The notes under the pieces were generated by a model, which saw only the letters and a list, made by a program, of their open reading frames with translations, did no database searches and had not been told where the DNA came from. This document shows positions 1 through 6,207 of a DNA stretch of 9,289 bases, piece after piece. Position numbers and translations under genes: made by a program. The stretch covers positions 1 through 9,289 of the forward strand of contig JACMJP010000245.1 of NCBI GenBank assembly GCA_014380545.1. Direction: 5' to 3'. Positions within the stretch are counted from its first letter, which is position 1; each line of letters starts with the position of its first letter. Source of the stretch: Chitinophagales bacterium. Lineage in GTDB: Bacteria; Bacteroidota; Bacteroidia; Chitinophagales; BACL12.

Positions 1-339
1 CCAAATAGATTGGAAATTGACCTGGGATTTATTGATGCAGGTTGGTATGATGGTTTTAAAGGTACACTCATGTACCATTGGGTAAAAAATATTGATGGAG
101 GATTAAACTGGTATCTTGGTGCAGGTGGTTCTTTAGGTGCATGGGATGTTGATAATGATAAGCCAGGAAATGATGAAAACCATGATGATGGCGTTTTTTT
201 AGATGCAAATGCTCAACTTGGTATAGAATATAATTTTACTATTCCATTGCAATTAAGTTTAGACGCAAGACCTGAATTCGGTTTAATAAATGATGATTTC
301 GATTTTGGATACGGATTGGGTATTCGTTTTACTTTTTAA
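1..339 (+). CDS. Outer-membrane beta-barrel protein, C-terminal part (5' end outside window)
   Basis: The frame is open to the first base and ends at TAA, giving 112 residues. The TTG at position 10 is internal to the frame, so I treat the gene as 5'-truncated. The sequence alternates hydrophobic and polar residues in short strands rich in Gly, Tyr, Trp and Phe (YHWVKNIDGG, NWYLGAGGSLG, IEYNFTIPLQLSLDARPEFG). It ends FGYGLGIRFTF, with the terminal Phe typical of BAM-inserted outer-membrane barrels. An acidic stretch (DVDNDKPGNDENHDDG) between strands looks like an extracellular loop. From memory, similar small barrels of roughly 180-200 residues are common in Bacteroidota as 'outer membrane beta-barrel' or porin-family proteins of unknown role. 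A signal peptide would lie upstream of the window. The barrel call is fairly sure; substrate and function are unknown. Confidence 0.8.
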   Translation, partial: PNRLEIDLGFIDAGWYDGFKGTLMYHWVKNIDGGLNWYLGAGGSLGAWDVDNDKPGNDENHDDGVFLDANAQLGIEYNFTIPLQLSLDARPEFGLINDDFDFGYGLGIRFTF

Positions 340-392
340 TACTCAAATTAAGAATGTAACATTAATTTCTTTTTTATAAGTTTCATAATGTC

Positions 393-443
393 GGAGGTGT
401 GCTTATTAATAACGGTTTATATTTAAAGCACACCTTTATTTTT
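393..443 (+). terminator. Rho-independent terminator after the beta-barrel gene
   Basis: AGGTGTGCTT at 395-404 pairs perfectly with AAGCACACCT at 426-435, a 10-bp stem. Two G-T pairs at its base (393-394 with 436-437) could extend it. The loop is 21 bases, and a T-rich run follows (436-443). It lies 54 bases after the barrel stop codon and before the polX promoter region, so it separates the two transcription units. The long loop is the only unusual point. Confidence 0.75.
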
Positions 444-526
444 ATGGTTTATAAATTTTTTATAATAATACCTCATTCTATCTATTAGTATTGATAAAAT
501 ATATTCTTCAAAACTTTTTTTCCCTT

Positions 527-534
527 TATATTTG
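527..534 (+). promoter_or_regulatory. Putative Bacteroidota -7 promoter element for the polX operon
   Basis: TATATTTG matches the Bacteroidota consensus TAnnTTTG exactly and lies 29 bases before the polX ATG. Transcription would start around 540 and leave a leader of about 20-25 bases. No good -33 TTTG is present at the expected distance, since that stretch reads ATATTCTTC. AT-rich DNA gives such matches by chance, so placement is the main support. Confidence 0.45.
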
Positions 535-563
535 GCAGTTAAATAAATCAATTTTTCTGCATC

Positions 564-2234
564 ATGCTTTCAAACAAAGAAGTATCTAAAATTTTTAAGT
601 TAATGGCAGACCTGATGGAACTGCACAACGAAAACGCTTTTAAGGCAAAAAGCTATGCAAATTCTGCTTTTCAAATTGGAAGAGTTGAAGGTAGTGTTAT
701 GCAAATGAATTTGCAGCAATTAGAAAATACACCCGGAATAGGAAAATCTGTTGCTTCAAAAATTATTGAACTGCAACAAACTGGCACAATGCAGGTGTTG
801 GAAAATCTTATGCAATTAACACCTGCGGGTGTGCTGGAGATTATGCATATAAAAGGGTTAGGCGCAAAAAAGGTTGCGGTAATCTGGAAGGAACTAAATA
901 TTGAAAGTGTTGGCGAATTATTGTACGCATGTTATGAGAACAGGCTGAGTAAATTAAAAGGCTTCGGCGAAAAAACACAGCAAAGCGTAATTGCTTCAAT
1001 TGAATATTATCAAAGTAACTTAGGCAAATTCCATTTTGCAACAGTCGCAGTTGAAGCAAATGCAATGGTTGAAATGCTAAAGGAAAAATTGCAAATAGAT
1101 AAAGTGAGTTTATGCGGCGATGTAAGAAGGATGACGAACATTCTTGATAATATTGAGATAATTATTCCAGCAGGAAAAGAGGTAGTAAATAAACTTGAGC
1201 CTGTAAATTTCTTTGAAATTGAAAAAATAGAGGACGACTTTATTATTGGAAAATCATATGGCAGAATGCCATGTAAAATATATTTTTCAAATGCTGAAAA
1301 TTTTTATTATGATTTGTTTGTTCTCACCGGAAGCAGTGATCATGTTAATAAAATAACTACCCAAATTAAAAACCAGCAATTTCAATTTCAATCTGAGGAG
1401 GATATTTATAAAATGGCAGGTGTAAATTATATATTACCTGAACTGAGGGAAGGCGGAATTAATTTAGAAACCATAAAAAATAATGCTTTGGTTTCTGATG
1501 CCGATATAAAAGGAGTTGTGCATAATCATAGCACATGGAGTGATGGAAAAAATACTATAGAGCAAATGGCGCAGGCATGTATTAATTCAGGATATGAATA
1601 TTTTGTTATTTCAGACCATTCAAAAACTGCGGTATATGCCGGAGGCCTAAAAGCGGAAGATGTTTTAAGGCAGCATTCGGAAATTGATGATCTAAATAAT
1701 AAGCTCAGACCGTTTAAAATATTTAAAAGCATCGAATCAGATATATTAAATGACGGAAGTTTGGATTATGATGAATCTATTCTGAAACAATTCGATCTTG
1801 TTATTGCAAGTGTGCATTCAAATTTAAAAATGGATGAAGAAAAAGCAACAAAGAGACTATTAAAAACAATTGAAAACCCATACACAACCATCTTAGGGCA
1901 TATGACAGGGCGTTTATTATTAAGTCGTCCCGGGTATCCAATCGATCATAAAAAAATAATTGAAGCATGTGCCGCAAATCTTGTCATCATTGAAATAAAT
2001 GCAAATCCTTATCGCCTCGATATAGATCATACTTGGATTCCTTTTGCAATGGAAAAAGGAGTGATGATCTCAATAAATCCAGATGCACATAGCATTGAAG
2101 GAATAAATGATATTCATTGGGGAATTATTTCTGCAAGAAAAGGTGCACTCACAAAAACGATGACCTGGAATGCAATGTCTTTATCAGAAATTGAAATATG
2201 GTTAAGGGAAAGGAAAATAAAAAAGGGAATTTAA
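564..2234 (+). CDS. polX: PolX-family DNA repair protein: PHP nuclease with a degenerate polymerase site
   Basis: This is a full-length (556 aa) bacterial PolX architecture. Helix-hairpin-helix motifs lie at 56-67 (TPGIGKSVASKI), 96-107 and 131-142. A polymerase-beta-like nucleotidyltransferase region spans about 155-300, and a C-terminal PHP phosphoesterase domain spans about 315-550. The PHP metal ligands all appear present: H320, H322, D327, H352, E391, H418, H446, D507 and H509. The polymerase site is not intact. Aligned without gaps on the RR (188-189) and TGS (255-257) motifs of polymerase beta, the three catalytic Asp positions hold N196, E198 and K238, and the GS motif reads G185-D186. 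Canonical PolX does gap filling with 3'-5' exonuclease activity. This one is more likely an exonuclease or AP-endonuclease-type repair enzyme only. A group of noncanonical PolX proteins lacking polymerase activity has been reported. It heads the putative polX-ubiA-ruvX-def operon. The ATG at 564 has no clear Shine-Dalgarno, as is usual here. Confidence 0.93.
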   Translation: MLSNKEVSKIFKLMADLMELHNENAFKAKSYANSAFQIGRVEGSVMQMNLQQLENTPGIGKSVASKIIELQQTGTMQVLENLMQLTPAGVLEIMHIKGLGAKKVAVIWKELNIESVGELLYACYENRLSKLKGFGEKTQQSVIASIEYYQSNLGKFHFATVAVEANAMVEMLKEKLQIDKVSLCGDVRRMTNILDNIEIIIPAGKEVVNKLEPVNFFEIEKIEDDFIIGKSYGRMPCKIYFSNAENFYYDLFVLTGSSDHVNKITTQIKNQQFQFQSEEDIYKMAGVNYILPELREGGINLETIKNNALVSDADIKGVVHNHSTWSDGKNTIEQMAQACINSGYEYFVISDHSKTAVYAGGLKAEDVLRQHSEIDDLNNKLRPFKIFKSIESDILNDGSLDYDESILKQFDLVIASVHSNLKMDEEKATKRLLKTIENPYTTILGHMTGRLLLSRPGYPIDHKKIIEACAANLVIIEINANPYRLDIDHTWIPFAMEKGVMISINPDAHSIEGINDIHWGIISARKGALTKTMTWNAMSLSEIEIWLRERKIKKGI

Positions 2235-2262
2235 TTACTCTATTATTAGTTTTGCCTTTTCG

Positions 2263-3114
2263 ATGAAAAATTACCTCTCGCTAATAAAATTTTCGCATAC
2301 AATTTTCGCATTGCCGTTTGCTATCATTGGTTTTTGTTTGGGTATTTCAACATCCGGAAATAAATTTCAGTGGATGGATCTGTTGCTGGTTCTCTGTTGT
2401 ATGTTATTCGCCAGAAGCGCTGCAATGGCTTTTAACAGGTATATTGACAGTGAAATTGATAAACAAAATATCCGCACGGCAAACCGTGAAATCCCGGCAG
2501 GTGTTTTATCAAAACAAAAAGTTTTATTTTTTGTACTGTTAAATTGTGCTGGATTTATTATTGCAGCAGGCTTATTAAATAAATTGTGTTTATATCTATC
2601 ACCTGTTGCATTAGCCGTAATTCTTGGATATAGTTATACAAAAAGATTTACCTGGTTATGCCATTTTATTCTTGGTGTAGGTTTATCGCTTGCGCCCGTA
2701 GGGGCTTATATTGCAGTTACTGAATATTTCGCTTTATTACCAATATTATTTTCTGTTATTGTTTTTACATGGGTGAGCGGTTTTGATATTATTTATGCGT
2801 TACAGGACGAAGAATTTGATAAAGAAAAAAGTTTATTTTCTGTGCCTGCTGCAATAGGGAAAAAAAAAGCATTAATAGTTTCAGCAATTGTACATCTTAC
2901 AACCGCATTATTATTATTTGTGGTCGGTCTGGTCGGAAAATTCGGTACTATTTATTGGATTGGAGCAGGATTCTTTACCGGAATGTTAATTTACCAGCAC
3001 CTGCTTGTGAAACCGCATGATTTAAGTAAAGTAAACCTTGCTTTTTTTACAACGAACGGAATTGCAAGTGTTATTTTTGGAATACTTGTGATCTCAGACT
3101 TGTTTTTATTTTAA
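2263..3114 (+). CDS. ubiA: UbiA-like polyprenyltransferase, probably menaquinone pathway (MqnP-like)
   Basis: This integral membrane prenyltransferase of 283 residues transfers a polyprenyl chain from its diphosphate to an aromatic acceptor during quinone synthesis. The first Asp-rich motif is N58-R-Y-I-D62-S-E-I-D66 followed by RTANREIP (71-78). The second is D175-I-I-Y-A-L-Q-D182-E-E-F-D186. These bind Mg2+ and the diphosphate. About eight hydrophobic membrane segments can be seen, for example around 10-30, 38-58, 86-106, 110-125, 133-152, 157-175, 203-224 and 228-247. The NRxxDxxID and FDIIYALQDxxFD wording fits the 'UbiA-other' subgroup that includes MqnP of the futalosine menaquinone route, rather than proteobacterial ubiquinone UbiA. 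That assignment is inference, because no other mqn genes are in the window. It starts 28 bases after polX and ends 2 bases before ruvX, so it is probably co-transcribed with both. Confidence 0.9.
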   Translation: MKNYLSLIKFSHTIFALPFAIIGFCLGISTSGNKFQWMDLLLVLCCMLFARSAAMAFNRYIDSEIDKQNIRTANREIPAGVLSKQKVLFFVLLNCAGFIIAAGLLNKLCLYLSPVALAVILGYSYTKRFTWLCHFILGVGLSLAPVGAYIAVTEYFALLPILFSVIVFTWVSGFDIIYALQDEEFDKEKSLFSVPAAIGKKKALIVSAIVHLTTALLLFVVGLVGKFGTIYWIGAGFFTGMLIYQHLLVKPHDLSKVNLAFFTTNGIASVIFGILVISDLFLF

Positions 3115-3116
3115 AT

Positions 3117-3527
3117 ATGGGAAGAATTTTAGCAATAGATTATGGCGCAAAAAGAGTTGGGCTTGCAGTTACAGATACATTGCAGATGAGTGCAAATGGT
3201 TTAGATACAATAGTGGAAAATAAAACAATAGATTTTTTAAAAAAATATATTGCTGAAAATGAAGTGGAAAAAATAATAATAGGATTCCCGGCAAATCTTG
3301 ATGGAACAGATACACATGCTACTCAATTAGTGAGGAATTTTATTGTTCATCTTCAGAAGACATTTCCCGGGATTCCGGTGATAAAAAGGGATGAAGCATA
3401 CACATCTAAGATGGCGGTGAGAGCATTAATAGATAGTGGAATGAAAAAAATGGAACGCCGCAAAAAAGAGAATATAGATAAAATGAGTGCTGTATTAATT
3501 TTGCAGGAATATTTACAAAGTTTATAA
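3117..3527 (+). CDS. ruvX: Putative pre-16S rRNA nuclease / Holliday junction resolvase RuvX (YqgF)
   Basis: The 136-residue length is the normal size for the YqgF/RuvX family, an RNase H-fold nuclease implicated in 16S rRNA 5'-end maturation and proposed as a Holliday junction resolvase. Family signatures are in order: LAIDYGAKRVGLAVTD (5-20) with catalytic D8, IIGFPANLDGT (54-64), the DEAYTS motif (92-97), and the C-terminal NIDKMSAVLILQEYL (119-133) with D121. All the acidic catalytic positions I would expect are present. It starts 2 bases after the ubiA stop and ends 3 bases before def, so translation is probably coupled within the operon. From general knowledge, ruvX next to def is a recurrent pairing in Bacteroidota. 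Confidence 0.95.
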   Translation: MGRILAIDYGAKRVGLAVTDTLQMSANGLDTIVENKTIDFLKKYIAENEVEKIIIGFPANLDGTDTHATQLVRNFIVHLQKTFPGIPVIKRDEAYTSKMAVRALIDSGMKKMERRKKENIDKMSAVLILQEYLQSL

Positions 3528-3530
3528 GAA

Positions 3531-4121
3531 ATGATTTTACCAATAGTTGCTTACGGAAACCCGGTATTGAAGAAAGTTTCAAAAGAAATTGATCAGGATT
3601 ACCTGAAACTAAAAGAACTTATCGCAAATATGTGGGAAACGATGTACAACGGAAGAGGAGTTGGGCTTGCTGCACCACAAATTGGTCTTCCTATCCGTTT
3701 ATTTATAGTGGATAGTTTACAGCTTATAAACGAAAATGAAAAAAATGATGATGAAGAAGAAAAATATAAATTGAAATTCGGAATTAAAAAAGTATTTATT
3801 AATCCCACAATAATAGAAGAAAAAGGCCCTGCATGGCAGTATGAGGAGGGGTGCCTGAGTATTCCGGATGTGAGAGTGAAAATAAACCGCAAAGAAATTG
3901 TGCATATCAAATATTTTGATGAGAATTTTCTTGAGCATATTGAAATTTATGATGGAATGAATGCCCGCATTATTCAGCATGAATATGATCATATTCAGGG
4001 TATTTTATTAACCGATCATATGACCCCGCTAAAAAGAAGTTTGATAAAGGGAAAACTGGAAAATATTTCAAAAGGGAAGATTGATGTGAAATATAAAATG
4101 AAGTTCAGCTCCGGAAAATAA
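3531..4121 (+). CDS. def: Peptide deformylase
   Basis: Peptide deformylase removes the formyl group from the N-terminal Met of nascent proteins at the ribosome exit. All three motifs are intact: GVGLAAPQIG (43-52), EGCLSIP (106-112) and QHEYDHIQG (149-157). Metal ligands are C108, H150 and H154, with E151 catalytic. The 196-residue length is normal for Bacteroidota. Residues about 66-82 are a highly charged segment (NENEKNDDEEEKYK) between two core strands, which looks like a surface-loop insertion. The C-terminal tail after about 165 is Lys-rich. It is the last gene of the polX-ubiA-ruvX-def run and converges on the minus-strand gene ending at 4152, with only 30 bases between them and no obvious terminator hairpin. 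Confidence 0.96.
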   Translation: MILPIVAYGNPVLKKVSKEIDQDYLKLKELIANMWETMYNGRGVGLAAPQIGLPIRLFIVDSLQLINENEKNDDEEEKYKLKFGIKKVFINPTIIEEKGPAWQYEEGCLSIPDVRVKINRKEIVHIKYFDENFLEHIEIYDGMNARIIQHEYDHIQGILLTDHMTPLKRSLIKGKLENISKGKIDVKYKMKFSSGK

Positions 4122-4151
4122 ATCTAGTGTCTAATCTTTGATTCTTATCTA

Positions 4152-4796
4152 TTAGTTCTTGTCTTTCTTCTTAAAATCCCCTCGTTTCCAGGCTTCAAAA
4201 AACTCTATCCAATTAAAAATATTCAAAACGGTGATTGGTGCGTTCTGTCCGGCATAATAAATTTTTTGTGCAAGTTGTTTAGTCTGATAATCAGCATTCA
4301 TGTCACCATCATTTGCCAGGGCTAAACCCATTTCCTTCAGCATTTCATTTTCAAGGTTTTTTCTTGCTAACTCATAATCGTCATCAGGTATATCTGCTGT
4401 TAGAAACGCATCTTTAAACTCTTCTTTTGAGGGCCAGGGGTAGATAATTGTTTCAGCAAGAAAAATGGTGTCAATGGGCATTAGCTGAATAATTGAGTAG
4501 CGTTCATCAGTAAGATCTTTGGGTATAATATATCTCTGCTTTTTAAACCCAATACTGGAAAACATAATTGTATCTCCCGTTTCTGCAGCAAATGAAAAAA
4601 ATCCTTTAAAGTTGCTTAATGTTCCCCTGCCTGAAGTTTTTTCATAAATAAATACATTCGGAATTGCCATTAAACTATCACTTGTCATTATAATTCCTGT
4701 AAATTGAATTACTCTTTTATCCTGGGCAAAAAGCTGCACAGATAGAAGAACAAAAAGGAAAAGCCCGGCTAATTTTTTTAAGAATAATATATGCAC
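4152..4796 (-). CDS. Secreted protein with carboxypeptidase-like regulatory domain
   Basis: The product has 214 residues with a clear signal peptide: two Lys followed by a hydrophobic core (LAGLFLFVLLSVQL), probably cut after LFA at about residue 24. Residues about 30-115 look like the CarboxypepD_reg-like beta-sandwich common in Bacteroidota exported proteins (VIQFTGIIMTSDSLMAIPNVFIYEKTSGRGTLSNFKGFFSF, given here by position 29-69 in outline, then FSSIGFKKQRYIIP). The rest (about 120-214) is charged and probably helical, with a Lys-rich end, and I do not recognise it. The start is GTG at 4796. An in-frame stop lies 21 bases upstream at 4818-4820, and no ATG in this frame would keep the signal peptide. 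It follows the 87-residue gene by 74 bases on the same strand. The domain is usually a structural or adhesion module, so no enzymatic function is implied. Confidence 0.85.
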   Translation of the reverse strand: MHILFLKKLAGLFLFVLLSVQLFAQDKRVIQFTGIIMTSDSLMAIPNVFIYEKTSGRGTLSNFKGFFSFAAETGDTIMFSSIGFKKQRYIIPKDLTDERYSIIQLMPIDTIFLAETIIYPWPSKEEFKDAFLTADIPDDDYELARKNLENEMLKEMGLALANDGDMNADYQTKQLAQKIYYAGQNAPITVLNIFNWIEFFEAWKRGDFKKKDKN

Positions 4797-4801
4797 GGGA
4801 G

Positions 4802-4809
4802 CAAAAATA
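4802..4809 (-). promoter_or_regulatory. Possible -7 promoter element directly before the GTG start
   Basis: The minus strand reads TATTTTTG here, an exact TAnnTTTG match ending 5 bases before the GTG start codon at 4796. If used, transcription would begin at or next to the start codon and give a leaderless mRNA. No -33 TTTG is visible. A chance match in AT-rich DNA is quite possible. Confidence 0.2.
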
Positions 4810-4870
4810 GTGTATGTTTAAATAGAAGTGTCTTTTAGAACGAAAGCAGAATAAATTTATATAAAAGAAA

Positions 4871-5134
4871 TTAATGATTGAAAGTGCTGATGCCTCTTGG
4901 GTTTGTTGTAATAAATAGTGCATTTTTTAAAGCCGGGGAAGAATATCCTGAATTATAAGGATCGCTATGATATGTTACAGTCTCGAAACTTCCGGAAGGT
5001 TCTGTTATATTTTGTTTTTCAAACTGGATGTACTCTGAAGGGGAAAAAGTATAAGCATCTGCCATCAGAATTCTTGCTGCAGTGTGAACTACAATAACTG
5101 CTATAATCGCTATTGAACCGTAAAACTTTTTCAT
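4871..5134 (-). CDS. Small exported or membrane-anchored protein of unknown function (87 aa)
   Basis: I do not recognise a family. The chosen start is the ATG at 5134, giving 87 residues. It is preceded on the minus strand by AAAGAAAG and begins MKK plus a hydrophobic stretch (GSIAIIAVIVVHTAARILMA), a plausible signal peptide or single N-terminal membrane anchor. A longer reading from 5194 would add 20 polar residues in front and bury this signal, so I reject it. The rest is polar and rich in Ser, Thr, Tyr, Asn and Pro, ending NPRGISTFNH, with no Cys and no catalytic motif. It lies 74 bases upstream of the carboxypeptidase-like-domain gene on the same strand with no terminator visible between them, so the two may share a transcript. 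The signal-like start makes a real gene likely but not certain. Confidence 0.6.
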   Translation of the reverse strand: MKKFYGSIAIIAVIVVHTAARILMADAYTFSPSEYIQFEKQNITEPSGSFETVTYHSDPYNSGYSSPALKNALFITTNPRGISTFNH

Positions 5135-5348
5135 AATACTTTCTTTAAGATTAATTGATGATGCCAAGTTATCCCTATAACTAAGGCACCACAAATACTA
5201 ATTTGGGGCTGTATCAGGTCGTTTTTTTAGGTATTTTTATGTCATAGAAAAGCAACAACTCAGCAATAGCAATTGTTTCAAAGCATAGTTCGTATTTTTT
5301 TAAAGACAGAAAGAGGTGTTTATCGGAATTTCGTCATTTAAACTTCAT

Positions 5349-5382
5349 AAAAAAATAAAGCCTCCCATTTTTGGAAGGCTTT
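5349..5382 (-). terminator. Rho-independent terminator of the T9SS cargo gene
   Basis: On the minus strand AAAGCCTTCC pairs with GGGAGGCTTT (plus-strand arms 5357-5366 and 5373-5382). This is a 10-bp stem with one G-U pair and a 6-base loop, followed by A and then seven T (complement of 5349-5355). It lies 22 bases after the stop codon at 5405, in the right orientation. It separates this gene from the 87-residue gene downstream. Confidence 0.88.
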
Positions 5383-5404
5383 AAAAGTTTATAATTTTTA
5401 GTTA

Positions 5405-5914
5405 CTAATCTACTACCTTGATCTTTTTTACAATTTTTTCACCGCCTGATTCGAATCCTACAAAGTAAATCCCCTGCTCAAGAGCAGCAATATCTATATA
5501 ATTTTCTTTGTTGCTTATTGAAATAGAATATACTGTTTGCCCAACCAGATTTATAAAGCTGACATTTACCGGATACTCTTCAATTAATTTCACGATTAAA
5601 AACTCACTTGCCGGATTTGGGTAAATATTTAGTACTATTTCAGATAAACTCCTTGGATCTGCCTCAATAGACCCCTTGATATGACCTGATACACTAGTAT
5701 CATCAGTTTCAAAACTTTCTGATCCTGTATTTAATGCAGGTGAGCTTGGAATGGAGGTGCCAAAATCTGAAAAGTCAGAAATATCATCAGGCTGAACACC
5801 ATTTAAATTATCAAGTTCAGGATTAGCTTCGTCTTCTGCCCTTGTGCGATATCCGCTTTGCGCATAAGATTGTATTCCTGCAAGAACTAAAACAATGAGT
5901 AATAATTTTTTCAT
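5405..5914 (-). CDS. Small T9SS type A sorting-domain protein
   Basis: The 169-residue secreted protein begins with a classic signal peptide (MKKLLLIVLVLAGIQSYA, cut after about residue 18). A linker of about 75 residues follows (19-94), rich in Asp, Glu, Ser, Asn and Pro and without recognisable fold motifs. Residues about 95-169 form a type IX secretion C-terminal domain: YPNPASEFLIVKL near the start, INLVGQTVY in the middle, then IDIAALEQGIYFVGF and a basic KIVKKIKVVD end. That domain directs export across the outer membrane, where it is normally cleaved by the sortase PorU and the cargo attached to the surface or released. What remains here would be only the acidic linker, so the cargo has no visible enzymatic or binding domain. 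It is transcribed alone, with its own terminator at 5349-5382. Confidence 0.9.
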   Translation of the reverse strand: MKKLLLIVLVLAGIQSYAQSGYRTRAEDEANPELDNLNGVQPDDISDFSDFGTSIPSSPALNTGSESFETDDTSVSGHIKGSIEADPRSLSEIVLNIYPNPASEFLIVKLIEEYPVNVSFINLVGQTVYSISISNKENYIDIAALEQGIYFVGFESGGEKIVKKIKVVD

Positions 5915-5967
5915 GCTAATAGGTTTTGAGTTTAATTACTGAATTACAATGCTAAATTATTTTCAGA

Positions 5968-6000
5968 TTTAACGCTTTTTAAATACAATTTTTAACGCTT
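5968..6000. repeat. Two 10-bp direct repeats, 23-bp period
   Basis: TTTAACGCTT occurs at 5968-5977 and again at 5991-6000, with identical copies starting 23 bases apart, about two helical turns. They lie 54-86 bases upstream of the T9SS gene start and overlap its near-consensus -7 motif (TAAATCTG, minus strand, 5964-5971). They could be a paired binding site for a regulator, or chance. Confidence 0.4.
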
Positions 6001-6196
6001 ATCGGTTCTATAAAGTTGCTGAAACAATTGCCATATTTTTCAAAATCATGATTTTCAATATTTTAAGCTAATGTTTAATTGCGACTTCAAAACCTTTATC
6101 GGTTTTAAAATAGCTTACTGTGAATGTTATCAGCAATCATTCTTAAATTTAGCCCATTATCTTAATCTAAACAAATAAAATTATAAACCGGCGGCA

Positions 6197-6202
6197 AGAG
6201 GA
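6197..6202 (+). promoter_or_regulatory. Shine-Dalgarno-like site for the 485-residue gene
   Basis: AGAGGA lies 5 bases before the ATG at 6208. Strong purine-rich sites are the exception among the genes here, and this one supports the chosen start. Confidence 0.5.
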
Positions 6203-6207
6203 ACATT

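Larger units (their letters stand above)
5915..6207. other. Divergent intergenic region with short direct repeats
   Basis: These 293 bases separate the minus-strand T9SS gene from the plus-strand 485-residue gene, so they should hold both promoters. No exact TAnnTTTG is present in either proper orientation. The nearest are TAAATCTG on the minus strand (5964-5971) and TAAATTTA on the plus strand (6144-6151), each one base off. Short repeats are listed separately. I see no tRNA, riboswitch or convincing small gene. Confidence 0.5.

Noticed and set aside
841..1065. Minus-strand open frame of 74 codons inside polX
   Set aside because: It lies wholly inside a well-supported gene, has no family-like features and is a shadow frame. 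The same applies to 1526-1732, 2318-2542, 3599-3910, 3717-3992, 6700-6930, 8204-8425, 8601-8792 and 8654-8860.
4122..4155. Bidirectional terminator between the convergent def and 4152-4796 genes
   Set aside because: Only a five-base pairing (CTAAT with ATTAG) with a long loop is visible, which is not enough to support a terminator.
4717..4923. Minus-strand open frame across the 5' end of the carboxypeptidase-like-domain gene and the 3' end of the 87-residue gene
   Set aside because: It overlaps two better-supported frames, has Cys- and Phe-rich random-looking sequence, and shows no start signal.
5192..5205. Small inverted repeat CAAAT-ACTA-ATTTG
   Set aside because: Five-base AT-rich arms are expected by chance in this composition, and no promoter or gene boundary makes it special.
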